From: Brevinema_A sp051647535 | GTDB lineage: Bacteria > Spirochaetota > Brevinematia > Brevinematales > Brevinemataceae | Assembly: GCA_051647535.1 (NCBI GenBank) | Contig: JBOFEA010000016.1 | Span: 1 to 48,883, forward strand | Reading direction: 5' to 3' | Length of the DNA stretch: 48,883 nucleotides | Shown: positions 8,576 to 16,169 of the stretch, piece by piece | Layout: every line of letters begins with the position of its first letter | How positions within the stretch are numbered: the stretch's first letter is position 1 | Notes under the pieces: generated by a model | Databases searched by the model: none | Told to the model about the DNA's origin: nothing | What the model saw: only the letters and a program-made list of their open reading frames with translations | Program-made: the position numbers and the translations under genes

Positions 8576-9415
8576 ATGTTGAAACGCTGGCGATCAGCTT
8601 TAATAGGAATTCCTATAGTTTGTTTTTTTATCAGTTCTGAATTATGGAATCGATTTCCAAATTTTCTGTTTTTACTTGCACTAAGTTTAGCAGTAAACAC
8701 AGAAATCATGTTAATTCTTAAAGAAAAGAAAACAATTTCCTATCCTTTTTTTATCATTTCAGTTAATACTACATTAGTATCTCTTTTAAATTATTTGTTT
8801 TCTTTATCTATTATTGATTTAAATATTTTGCTTTTACTGCAAATTTGTTTATTTGTGATATCATTTTATATTCTTATATTTAAAGAATTGATTTACGTTT
8901 CAGAATATTCAAACAAGATTGAAAATATTGGAATTACTTTATTAATGTACATTACTTGTGTGATTATTATTCCTTCTATGATTATTTTAAGTTCGCTGAC
9001 ACCTAATGCGTCGCTCATTATTATTTTAATGGCATTTTCTTGGGTAAGTGATGCATGCGGATTATTTGTAGGAAAATTATTTGGAAAACATATTTTGGCA
9101 ATGCTTCCCAGTCAATCAAAGACATTAGAAGGTTATTTAGGTTCTATGGTATTTTCGATCCTTCTAGGAGTATGTTTTTATTATCTCCAAGGAATATTGC
9201 GGTTGCCTTTCCAATGGGCGATGTTCAAATGGATTACCTTTGGATTTTTGATATGTCTTTCGTCAAATTTTGGAGATCTCACAGAGTCGCTTATTAAACG
9301 TTGGGCTAATACCAAAGATTCGGGTCAGATGTTGCCGGGGATGGGGGGAGCGTTTGATGCATTAGACAGTATTATTTACTCGGTTCCTTTACTATGGGTT
9401 TTCTTTCTTTTTTGA
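8576..9415 (+). CDS. cdsA: Phosphatidate cytidylyltransferase
   Basis: CdsA makes CDP-diacylglycerol from CTP and phosphatidate in the inner membrane. At least seven hydrophobic segments precede the C-terminal signature SNFGDLTESLIKRWANTKD, then LPGMGGAFDALDS. The classical pattern has His in place of the Met of GMGG and Arg in place of the Ala of FDALD; the Lys-Asp and the Asp residues are kept, so it is probably active. It is the last gene of the frr operon. Its final 44 bases overlap, on the opposite strand, the 3' end of the rnpA-yidD fusion gene. Confidence 0.9.
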   Translation: MLKRWRSALIGIPIVCFFISSELWNRFPNFLFLLALSLAVNTEIMLILKEKKTISYPFFIISVNTTLVSLLNYLFSLSIIDLNILLLLQICLFVISFYILIFKELIYVSEYSNKIENIGITLLMYITCVIIIPSMIILSSLTPNASLIIILMAFSWVSDACGLFVGKLFGKHILAMLPSQSKTLEGYLGSMVFSILLGVCFYYLQGILRLPFQWAMFKWITFGFLICLSSNFGDLTESLIKRWANTKDSGQMLPGMGGAFDALDSIIYSVPLLWVFFLF

Positions 9416-10040
9416 TTGGCACATAGTCGATCCCTTTACTGCCAAAAGGATTACATGAGATAATTCTTTTGGTGGATAATAATAAACCTTTCCAAAATCC
9501 AAATACTCTAAAAGCTTCCAATGCATAGAGAGAACATGTCGGACAAAATCGACATGCTGAAGGAAGAGAACGAGAAATATACAATTTGTAAAAAACAAGC
9601 AAATTACAGAGTTGTTTTGTTCCCCAAAACAACGTATTAGAAGATTGAGCGTGTTGAAGAGAAATATTACTACTAACCATACATTGTTTTAAAAACAGTT
9701 GGTCAGATAATAGTTCGAACATACGCTTCAATTCCAAAGAATAAGATTTTTTGTTCTGAGATAATTTAGATTGGCTGATAAGCACGCTAATATCAAGAGG
9801 AATAGAAACTTTACGAAAATGCTCACGAACCATACGTTTTATAGTATTTCGAAAGACAGCATTACCAAATTTTTTAGAAACAACAATACCGAGTTTAGAA
9901 TACGGTATTTTTTTATTGTGGAAAATAATTCGACAAACAAAAAAGTTTCCATAAATACGGAAACCTTTCTCAAAGAGTGTATTAAACTCTTTTTTTGTTT
10001 TAATACGCTGGAAAGAGTGAAACAAGTATCCTTTTTCCAT
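9372..10040 (-). CDS. rnpA-yidD: RNase P protein component fused to YidD
   Basis: One uninterrupted 222-residue frame carries two normally separate proteins. Residues about 5-118 are RnpA, with the RNR-like RNA-binding signature SKKFGNAVFRNTIKRMVREH (residues 55-74). Residues about 145-208 are YidD, the membrane-protein insertion efficiency factor, with FYKLYISRSLPSACRF, PTCSLYALEAFR and the Cys-Asn-Pro near residue 196. A linker of about 25 residues joins them. The usual order is rpmH-rnpA-yidD-yidC; here rpmH lies 6 bases upstream, but yidC is not downstream because cdsA converges and overlaps by 44 bases. RnpA pairs with M1 RNA in the cytoplasm and YidD sits at the membrane, so the fusion might tether RNase P or be cleaved. 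No frameshift is seen. Confidence 0.88.
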   Translation of the reverse strand: MEKGYLFHSFQRIKTKKEFNTLFEKGFRIYGNFFVCRIIFHNKKIPYSKLGIVVSKKFGNAVFRNTIKRMVREHFRKVSIPLDISVLISQSKLSQNKKSYSLELKRMFELLSDQLFLKQCMVSSNISLQHAQSSNTLFWGTKQLCNLLVFYKLYISRSLPSACRFCPTCSLYALEAFRVFGFWKGLLLSTKRIISCNPFGSKGIDYVPIKKERKPIVKEPSK

Positions 10041-10046
10041 ACATAT

Positions 10047-10181
10047 TTATACAGTCAAACGTGCACGACCTTTAGCACGGCGTCGAGAAAGAATTTTTCT
10101 TCCGTGACGATCAGCCATTCTTGCACGAAACCCATGTTTTCTAGCTCTTTTAATTTTGGAAGGTTGCCAAGTACGCTTCAT
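10047..10181 (-). CDS. rpmH: 50S ribosomal protein L34
   Basis: Reading the minus strand from ATG at 10181 gives a 44-residue protein: MKRTWQPSKIKRARKHGFRA, then RMADRHGRKILSRRRAKGRA, then RLTV and TAA at 10047. This is a textbook L34, extremely basic with the KRTWQPS start and the R-A-R-M repeat region. It lies between tRNA-Phe and the rnpA-yidD fusion, six bases before the latter, as in the conserved rpmH-rnpA pair. Confidence 0.97.
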   Translation of the reverse strand: MKRTWQPSKIKRARKHGFRARMADRHGRKILSRRRAKGRARLTV

Positions 10182-10231
10182 AGCTTTCTCCGATTTAACT
10201 GAAGACTATATTCATCAGTAGCAAATTTTCT

Positions 10232-10304
10232 TGCCGAAAGGCGGAATCGAACCACCGACACGAGGATTTTCAGTCCTCTGCTCTACCTACTGAGCTATTT
10301 CGGC
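10232..10304 (-). tRNA. tRNA-Phe (anticodon GAA)
   Basis: A 73-nt cloverleaf on the minus strand. The acceptor stem GCCGAAA (10304-10298) pairs with TTTCGGC (10239-10233), with discriminator A at 10232. The D arm is GCTC-AGTAGGTA-GAGC, the anticodon stem GAGGA/TCCTC encloses CTGAAAA with GAA at 10271-10269, and the T loop is TTCGATT. CCA is not encoded. It is the first gene downstream of a consensus promoter and is probably cotranscribed with rpmH and the rnpA-yidD fusion. Confidence 0.97.
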
Positions 10305-10334
10305 ACAATTAATATCCGTTATTGGATATTAAAT

Positions 10335-10363
10335 ATTATAAAATATTTTTTTCACTTTGTCAA
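10335..10363 (-). promoter_or_regulatory. Consensus promoter of tRNA-Phe / rpmH / rnpA-yidD
   Basis: TTGACA (10363-10358) and TATAAT (10340-10335) are both perfect and 17 bases apart, the best promoter in the window. The predicted start near 10328 is followed by a 7-bp hairpin, AATATCC/GGATATT (10311-10330), just before the tRNA 5' end. Confidence 0.88.
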
Positions 10364-10396
10364 GTACTTCTTATCACAATCAGCATAATTTTTTGT

Positions 10397-11446
10397 TTAT
10401 AACTCTAATGTATTGGAAATATAATTAATTGCTTTTGAAAATTCTTTATTCCACAACGAATCTTCACTAAAATTCGTTGAATTTCCTTGATCCAAAGATT
10501 CAGCAAGACTTGTATCCAAAGGCAAATCAGCTATGATTTCAATACCTCTACTTTGAAGTTCATTAGTAAATTCTTTATGATAAGGAAATAATGGTATTGT
10601 TGACTCACAAGAAGGGCAAACCAACGAACCCATATTATAAATACAACCTAAGACAGGACGATCAAATTTATCCAGCATTGAAATGCCTTTGATAGTATCT
10701 TCCATTGCAACACCTTGAGGAGTAGAAACAATAACAATACCGTCTAAAGGAATATTTTGACATACAGAAATAGGAATATCCCCTGTTCCTGGAGGCATAT
10801 CAATGACTAATAGATCATAGTCATTCTCCCAATTCGTATCAACAAACAATTGTCTAACAACATTATTTACAATAGGTGCTCGCCAAACTAATGGAGTATT
10901 AAGCTGAGGAATCAATAGTCCTACACTCATTAAATGAATTCCTTCTACTTCTGAGGGAATAAATTTATTGTCAATTGCCTCTACCTTATCCCTGATACCC
11001 AAAATTCTAGGAATACTTGGTCCGTAAATATCCAAATCAATTATTGCCGTCTTTAATCCATTTTGTGAAAATTTCCTAACAAGTTGTGCTGCGACTGTTG
11101 ATTTCCCAACTCCGCCTTTAGACGAATACACGGCAATAATTTTTTTAAATTTCTTAAACAGTTCTTCCGGAATTAATTTCTGCATCTGAGGTTGATTTGC
11201 CGGTTTTGAGGGTTCATTAACAATAATATTGACTAATACATCTACTCCTCTTTTTTCAAATTCGGATTTAACAGCATTACGAAGAGATTTTTTTTCTTCA
11301 AGAGAAAGATTAGAAAAATGAATTTGAAATTTTAACAACCCATCTTCTTGTATAATATGATCAATAGAAAGTATTTCCGATTTTTTTTTCTGTATAAGTT
11401 CATCAGTTGAAGAACTGATAATATCATTAATTTGTTGTTCGGTCAT
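10397..11446 (-). CDS. mrp: Mrp/ApbC-type iron-sulfur carrier ATPase
   Basis: This is a P-loop scaffold that delivers Fe-S clusters to apoproteins in the cytoplasm. The deviant Walker A is YSSKGGVGKSTVAAQL, with Walker B LLVIDMPPGTGD and the C-terminal CPSC pair that bridges a cluster between two subunits. An N-terminal domain of about 90 residues corresponds to the MIP18/FSCA-like domain often fused to Mrp. The ATG at 11446 is preceded by GGAG. The first 13 codons are also found in a second copy 77 bases upstream, a tandem duplication covering the junction with the glycosyltransferase gene. Confidence 0.93.
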   Translation of the reverse strand: MTEQQINDIISSSTDELIQKKKSEILSIDHIIQEDGLLKFQIHFSNLSLEEKKSLRNAVKSEFEKRGVDVLVNIIVNEPSKPANQPQMQKLIPEELFKKFKKIIAVYSSKGGVGKSTVAAQLVRKFSQNGLKTAIIDLDIYGPSIPRILGIRDKVEAIDNKFIPSEVEGIHLMSVGLLIPQLNTPLVWRAPIVNNVVRQLFVDTNWENDYDLLVIDMPPGTGDIPISVCQNIPLDGIVIVSTPQGVAMEDTIKGISMLDKFDRPVLGCIYNMGSLVCPSCESTIPLFPYHKEFTNELQSRGIEIIADLPLDTSLAESLDQGNSTNFSEDSLWNKEFSKAINYISNTLEL

Positions 11447-11562
11447 AACGACACTCCTTTATAAAATTTTGACTGGAACAATTTGGAAGAACTGATAATA
11501 GCATTAATTTGTTGTTCGGTCACAACGACACTCCTTTATAAAATTTTGACTGAAATGATTTG
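11409..11562. repeat. 77-bp direct tandem duplication at a gene junction
   Basis: Unit 1 (11409-11485) and unit 2 (11486-11562) match at 72 of 77 positions by hand comparison. Each unit holds the last codons of the glycosyltransferase, its GGAG site, and the first 13 codons of mrp. It is best explained by a recent tandem duplication of the junction. Confidence 0.9.
11443..11523 (-). CDS. Chimeric 26-codon mini-ORF made by the junction duplication
   Basis: Starting at GTG (11523), which overlaps the glycosyltransferase stop TGA, the frame reads VTEQQINAIISSS (mrp N-terminus), then KLFQSKFYKGVSL (glycosyltransferase C-terminus), and stops at TGA overlapping the mrp ATG. It has a GGAG site upstream and could be translated by coupling at both ends. 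It may have no function other than passing ribosomes from the glycosyltransferase to mrp. Confidence 0.4.
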   Translation of the reverse strand: MTEQQINAIISSSKLFQSKFYKGVSL

Positions 11563-12656
11563 TAAGAAGAATTTGCAAACAACGTAAATTCTTCATGAAA
11601 ACGTTTTTGAGAAAATTTTTGACTATAATCTGCAATAACAGAAGGATCAAATTTATCTTCCCTGCTTTCAAATAAATTAATCGCATCAATAATACTTTGT
11701 ACTGTTTGATCCGAAAAAAATATTCCTGTTTTGTTTGCAACGACTGTTTCCAAAGCACCTCCTGCTCCATATGCAATAACAGGAGTACCCAAACTTTGCG
11801 ATTCCACAGGAAGAATCCCAAAATCTTCCTCTGCAGCAAAAACAAAAGCTTTTGCTTTACCAATAGTATCCATGAGAATACTTCTTGATTGATATCCTAA
11901 ATAACTAATATTTTTAGAATTTTTGATAATTTTCTGTACTTTTTCCGAATCAGGCCCATCTCCCAAAATAACTAATTTTTTATCAGGCATATGAACAAAC
12001 GCTTCTGCTATTAATGGAATATTCTTATAAGGAACATGACGAGAAGCTGCCACATAATAGTTTTGTTTTTCGGTATAAACGGTCTGACTTAATTCAACAG
12101 CAGGATAAATCACTTCTGCAGATCGTCGATATACTTTTGCAATTCGATTTTTAACAAAGTGGGAATTTGCAACTAAAAAATCAGGCCGCATCCCAGACAA
12201 AGTATCCCACATCCTAAGCTTATGAAAAACCCTCTTGGTATACCATTCCAACAAAAGGAAATGTGGAATCCGTTTTAAATATTCATGAGTTAAATCCCAA
12301 ATATACCTCATAGGAGTATGAACATAAGAAATATGACAAGTCCGAGCATCCGTTAATACCCCTTTTGCTGCTGCATGAGAAGAAGAAACAACAAGATCAT
12401 ATCCTGTCATATCAAATTCTTCCACAGCCTGTGGAAATAAATTTGGAAGTTTTCTATATAAGCGGGTAATTCCCGGGAAATTCTGCATAGAACTATTAAT
12501 AATTCTTTTATCAGCAAAGACAGTTTTTTTTAGTTCTTTACTGTCACTAAACAATGTATAAATGCAAGCTTGAGGATATAACTGTGCAAATTCATACAAT
12601 ACTGTTTCTGCCCCACCCATAGAAACAAGCCAATCATGAACTAATGCGACTTTCAT
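11520..12656 (-). CDS. Glycosyltransferase family 4
   Basis: A GT-B fold glycosyltransferase. The N-terminus MKVALVHDWLVSMGGAETVL has the glycine-rich acceptor-side loop, and the C-terminal half carries the nucleotide-sugar donor site: VILGDGPDSEKV, KAFVFAAEEDFGILPVESQS with the E-x7-E motif, and GTPVIAYGAGGALETV. A GTG two codons upstream (12662) lies inside the GGAG region, so ATG 12656 with AAGGAG about six bases upstream is preferred (378 aa). The sugar and acceptor are unknown; candidates are surface glycan or glycolipid synthesis. It is cotranscribed with mrp across the duplicated junction. Confidence 0.88.
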   Translation of the reverse strand: MKVALVHDWLVSMGGAETVLYEFAQLYPQACIYTLFSDSKELKKTVFADKRIINSSMQNFPGITRLYRKLPNLFPQAVEEFDMTGYDLVVSSSHAAAKGVLTDARTCHISYVHTPMRYIWDLTHEYLKRIPHFLLLEWYTKRVFHKLRMWDTLSGMRPDFLVANSHFVKNRIAKVYRRSAEVIYPAVELSQTVYTEKQNYYVAASRHVPYKNIPLIAEAFVHMPDKKLVILGDGPDSEKVQKIIKNSKNISYLGYQSRSILMDTIGKAKAFVFAAEEDFGILPVESQSLGTPVIAYGAGGALETVVANKTGIFFSDQTVQSIIDAINLFESREDKFDPSVIADYSQKFSQKRFHEEFTLFANSSYKSFQSKFYKGVSL

Positions 12657-12809
12657 ATACACTCCTTATTTTAACTTTTTTATAGATAATAATCAAAAAA
12701 TTCAAATGTATTTACAAATTCTTAATAAAATATTATACAAAATTTCAAAAATAATGTATAATTTTGGTAAAATATTTAGACTTGGCAGGAGGACAAAAAA
12801 GAACACACT

Positions 12810-13694
12810 ATGAAACAGATACCATTAAAAAACCCAAAACATCTTAGAATCGCAGTATTTGGCGATATTACAGGAGTAGCAGGACGAGAAACGGCAAAAG
12901 AAATCTTTCCTCTTGCACGAACTCAGTGGAATACAGATATTATCATTGCCAATGCAGAAAACGCATCCCATGGTTTTGGATTAACACCGAAACATGCTCT
13001 AGAATTACAAAAATATGGAGCTGATATTCTTACTATGGGAAACCATATTTGGGACAAACATTTATTAAGATACCGTATTAATACTATGCCTTTTATTGTA
13101 CGTCCCTTGAACATGATAAAAGAAACTCCGGGATCCGGATATTACTTGATGGATACTAAGTTCGGAAAGCTTGCCGTTATTAACCTACTAGGACGAATTT
13201 TTATGAATCCTTCAGAATGCCCTTTCCACAGCGTATTCGACACCATCAAGAAACTTCAATACGAACATAACATCAAAATGATAGCTGTAGATTTTCATGC
13301 AGAAGCCACTTCCGAAAAACTAATTATGGGAAGATTTTTAGACGGAAAAGCAAGCCTTGTCTGGGGTACACATACGCATGTTCCGACAGCTGATGAAAAA
13401 ATTCTTCCTAAAGGCACCGGTTATGTGACGGACATTGGGATGACGGGCGCAGAAGAATCAATTTTAGGGTTTGAACTGGCTCCAACAATAAAAAAAATGG
13501 TATATAATGAACCATACCGTTTCAAACCTGAAGTACAAGGATCAAGAATTTCTACAGGTATTATTGCCGACATAGATCCTGAAAATGGTCAAACTATTTT
13601 CCTCACAAGATTCAAACAAACTTTTGAACATTTAGACAATCTTTTGGAAGATCTTTCAAAATCTAAGGACGAAGAGGAAAATACAGATGAATAA
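12810..13694 (+). CDS. ymdB: YmdB-family metallophosphoesterase
   Basis: This belongs to the TIGR00282/YmdB family, a 2',3'- and 3',5'-cyclic nucleotide phosphodiesterase that affects biofilm and motility gene expression in Bacillus. The metal ligands are visible in order: AVFGDITG, ANAENASHG, MGNHIWD, VDFHAEATSEK and GTHTHVPTAD. The length of 294 aa is slightly above the usual 265 because of N- and C-terminal polar extensions. It overlaps the next gene by 8 bases. In Firmicutes it follows rny, but no rny is seen here. Confidence 0.92.
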   Translation: MKQIPLKNPKHLRIAVFGDITGVAGRETAKEIFPLARTQWNTDIIIANAENASHGFGLTPKHALELQKYGADILTMGNHIWDKHLLRYRINTMPFIVRPLNMIKETPGSGYYLMDTKFGKLAVINLLGRIFMNPSECPFHSVFDTIKKLQYEHNIKMIAVDFHAEATSEKLIMGRFLDGKASLVWGTHTHVPTADEKILPKGTGYVTDIGMTGAEESILGFELAPTIKKMVYNEPYRFKPEVQGSRISTGIIADIDPENGQTIFLTRFKQTFEHLDNLLEDLSKSKDEEENTDE

Positions 13695-14043
13695 CAAACA
13701 ATATTTTTTTGACACCTTACAACATCGGATTAACATTTTTCACGAATTATCACAAAATACACAATTTTACTTTCTTCTTCCTGAAATCTTTATAAAAACA
13801 TTGAGAGATTTTCACAGACTCACTGATAACTTTACATCACACGCAAATTGTATAGAAATTTTAGAACATTTTAACATACCTGTCTCAGAAAAAGAACAAA
13901 TATTAATCACAAATATGGAACACTCTTTAAGAAAAGCAAAATCTTATGAAGATTTCTGTACTACTTGTGATTTTGATTATTTGAAAAGCACCGCAGAAAA
14001 AATATTTTCTAATATCAATAGAATGCCGGCACTCGAAATTTAG
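13687..14043 (+). CDS. Small soluble protein of unknown function, 118 aa
   Basis: A helical polar protein without signal peptide or membrane segment, overlapping the end of ymdB by 8 bases and followed 9 bases later by the DUF554 gene, so it is part of the same operon. A CTTC cysteine pair lies near residue 92 (FCTTCDFDYL) and another Cys is near residue 57. I recognise no family. The tight overlap suggests real translation. Confidence 0.65.
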   Translation: MNNKQYFFDTLQHRINIFHELSQNTQFYFLLPEIFIKTLRDFHRLTDNFTSHANCIEILEHFNIPVSEKEQILITNMEHSLRKAKSYEDFCTTCDFDYLKSTAEKIFSNINRMPALEI

Positions 14044-14052
14044 GATACAAAT

Positions 14053-14748
14053 ATGTTTGGTACATTTATTAACGTAGCAGCCATAATAGTAGGTACTATT
14101 ATAGGAAGCATCATAGGAAAAAATCTAAAAAAAAAATACAGCAGTAGTTCTATTCAAATACTTGGATTAAATGCTTTGTCATTAGGAATATCATGGATTG
14201 CTAAAAATCTTCCTAATTCACAATATCCTTTATTGTTTATTTTCAGTATGGTTATAGGTAATCTTATGGGAACTTTTTTAAGATTGGATGAAAGAACAAC
14301 AGCTCTACAAAGTAAAAATTCTTTTATAAAAATAAAACCGGGATTGATACAAGGATTGGTAAGTGCTGTTTTACTATTTTGTTTGGGTACTATGTCTATT
14401 TTAGGACCAATTAATGCAGCATTGAACAAAGATTATACACTATTGTTTACAAATGCTTCTCTAGATGGTGTTGCCAGTATTGTTTTTGCATCTCAGTATG
14501 GTTTGGGAATTATGCTGGCAGCGGTTATATTGTTTATTTGGCAGGGAAGTATTTATTATTCGGCACATCTCATTGCACCATACGTGACGGATATTGTATT
14601 CACAGAGATCGGAATCATAGGAGGAATATTATTAACCGCAACTGGACTAAACATACTGACAATTACTAAATTTAAAGTATTAAATATGCTGCCTGCTGTT
14701 TTCATAGCAGCTTTATGTGCAGCTTTTTTGGAATACTTCCAAAAATAG
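14053..14748 (+). CDS. DUF554 family membrane protein
   Basis: Six or seven hydrophobic segments and the family's typical start (FGTFINVAAIIVGTIIGSII) and glycine-rich middle identify a DUF554/YdfK-type inner membrane protein; its molecular role is not established. Conserved polar stretches include NALSLGI and GPINAALN. The length of 231 aa is normal. It is the third gene of the ymdB operon, with the ankyrin gene 9 bases downstream. Confidence 0.85.
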   Translation: MFGTFINVAAIIVGTIIGSIIGKNLKKKYSSSSIQILGLNALSLGISWIAKNLPNSQYPLLFIFSMVIGNLMGTFLRLDERTTALQSKNSFIKIKPGLIQGLVSAVLLFCLGTMSILGPINAALNKDYTLLFTNASLDGVASIVFASQYGLGIMLAAVILFIWQGSIYYSAHLIAPYVTDIVFTEIGIIGGILLTATGLNILTITKFKVLNMLPAVFIAALCAAFLEYFQK

Positions 14749-14757
14749 GAGTTCAAT

Positions 14758-15057
14758 ATGGAAACCAATTTGATTTCAGCATGCATTAATAATGATTTAG
14801 AAGAAATTAAAACTCTTATTAGTTCCGGAGCAGATCTTAACAAACAATTTGATATGGGTGTGACTGCTCTCATGGTTGCAACACAAGAATCAAATCAGGA
14901 GATTGTATCTTTTCTATTAGAAAATGGAGCTGATCCTAATATTAAAGCTGAAAATAACGTCACAGCTTTATTAATTGCAGCTGCAAACGGAAATACCGAT
15001 ATCTCTAAAATTCTTGTATCGTACGGAGCAGAAACAGCATTTTCTGAAAAAAATTAA
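14758..15057 (+). CDS. Short ankyrin-repeat protein, 99 aa
   Basis: Three ankyrin units fill nearly the whole protein: LISACINNDLEEIKTLISSG, then TALMVATQESNQEIVSFLLE with NGADPNIKA, then TALLIAAANGNTDISKILVS. No signal peptide is present, so it is probably a cytoplasmic binding module. The partner is unknown. AGGAG precedes the ATG and the gene ends the ymdB operon ahead of a strong bidirectional hairpin. Confidence 0.85.
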   Translation: METNLISACINNDLEEIKTLISSGADLNKQFDMGVTALMVATQESNQEIVSFLLENGADPNIKAENNVTALLIAAANGNTDISKILVSYGAETAFSEKN

Positions 15058-15083
15058 CATAGATCAATATTTATACTACTCTA

Positions 15084-15130
15084 TTATTAAAATTCCTTAA
15101 TTTCTAATTGAAATTAAGGAATTTTAATAA
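15084..15130. terminator. Perfect 21-bp bidirectional terminator hairpin
   Basis: The left arm 15084-15104 is the exact reverse complement of the right arm 15110-15130, with a 5-base loop TAATT. It separates the convergent ankyrin and batA genes and includes the last codons of batA. Its AT-rich ends supply the T-rich tails in both directions. Confidence 0.8.
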
Positions 15131-16169
15131 ACAAGACATTTAAAATAATCCACAATCCCCATAATAACGAAGCTGCTGTCAACCAAAATTTGAAATTTTC
15201 CTCATAAAGAACTTTCTGCTTAACAGAAATTTCACTTTTTTCCAAACTATCAATTTCGTCATAAACATCTTGCAAAGAATTTTCATTTGCAGCGGCAAAA
15301 AATTTCCCGCCTGTGATTTGAGCAATTTCTTCTAACACTTCTTCATCGTATTCTTTTCCATCAGAAAACGCATAAGTTTTAAAATTATCGACAGGTTTGA
15401 ATGAACCGCTGACATTACCAAAACCAATAGTATAAATTTTCACTCCCAATTCCCGAGCAATATTTGCTGCAGTAATAGGATCGACAATTCCTGTATTATT
15501 AATTCCATCTGTAAGCAAAATCAAAACCTTGCTTTTGGCTTTGGAATTGCGGATTCTATTCAAACCTGTTAGAATACCTGTACCAATAGCAGTAGCACCT
15601 TCATCAAAAAAGGTAATATTTTTTACAATATCATCTAAGAGAGCTTTATCCGTACTTAAAGGAGCTTTAGTGAGAGCGTAGCTTGAAAACAATACAAGCC
15701 CTATTCTATTAAATTCCTGCTTTTCAATATAGTTTCTCATCACGCGTTTAGCAACTTCCAAACGTGATTTACTAACCACATCTCCACCACTATCTATTAA
15801 ATGAGTAGTTCCCAAATAATTAGCTTTTTTAACATTTGCAGGAGGTTCGTCAACATAAGCCATACTTCCTGAAATATCGGTCACCAATACAATATCAACA
15901 CCCAAATTATTTTGAGTGACAACTGATTCACCACCTCTAGGCCGTGCTAGTGCAACAATCAAACAAACAACAGTTCCTAACACCAATCCTTCTTTGAGAT
16001 AAGTAATAAAAACAGCTTTTTGATTATTTTTTACAGTCACAAGCTTCAATGTAGAAATCGGAAGACGACCTGCCACTAATATATTACGTCCTAACTTGGT
16101 GTATTTTAAAATCAAATAAACAGGAACAATCAATAATAGAAGTAAATAATAGGGATTTTCAAAGTTCAT
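15114..16169 (-). CDS. batA: BatA-like von Willebrand factor A membrane protein
   Basis: Two N-terminal hydrophobic segments and one near the C-terminus flank a vWA domain with an intact MIDAS motif (VTDISGSM, then a Thr and Asp further on in LTDGINN). This is the BatA/BatB architecture of Bacteroides aerotolerance and spirochaete Bat proteins; the biochemical role is unknown. ATG 16169 has GGAG eight bases upstream and gives MNFENPYYLLLL, the usual family start; an ATG at 16184 would add only MRRKL. The gene overlaps the end of the upstream partner by 11 bases. Confidence 0.85.
   Translation of the reverse strand: MNFENPYYLLLLLIVPVYLILKYTKLGRNILVAGRLPISTLKLVTVKNNQKAVFITYLKEGLVLGTVVCLIVALARPRGGESVVTQNNLGVDIVLVTDISGSMAYVDEPPANVKKANYLGTTHLIDSGGDVVSKSRLEVAKRVMRNYIEKQEFNRIGLVLFSSYALTKAPLSTDKALLDDIVKNITFFDEGATAIGTGILTGLNRIRNSKAKSKVLILLTDGINNTGIVDPITAANIARELGVKIYTIGFGNVSGSFKPVDNFKTYAFSDGKEYDEEVLEEIAQITGGKFFAAANENSLQDVYDEIDSLEKSEISVKQKVLYEENFKFWLTAASLLWGLWIILNVLFIKIP

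Noticed and set aside
11504..11863. 119-residue open frame on the minus strand
   Set aside because: It is a shifted frame inside the glycosyltransferase gene with no family match or ribosome binding site of its own.
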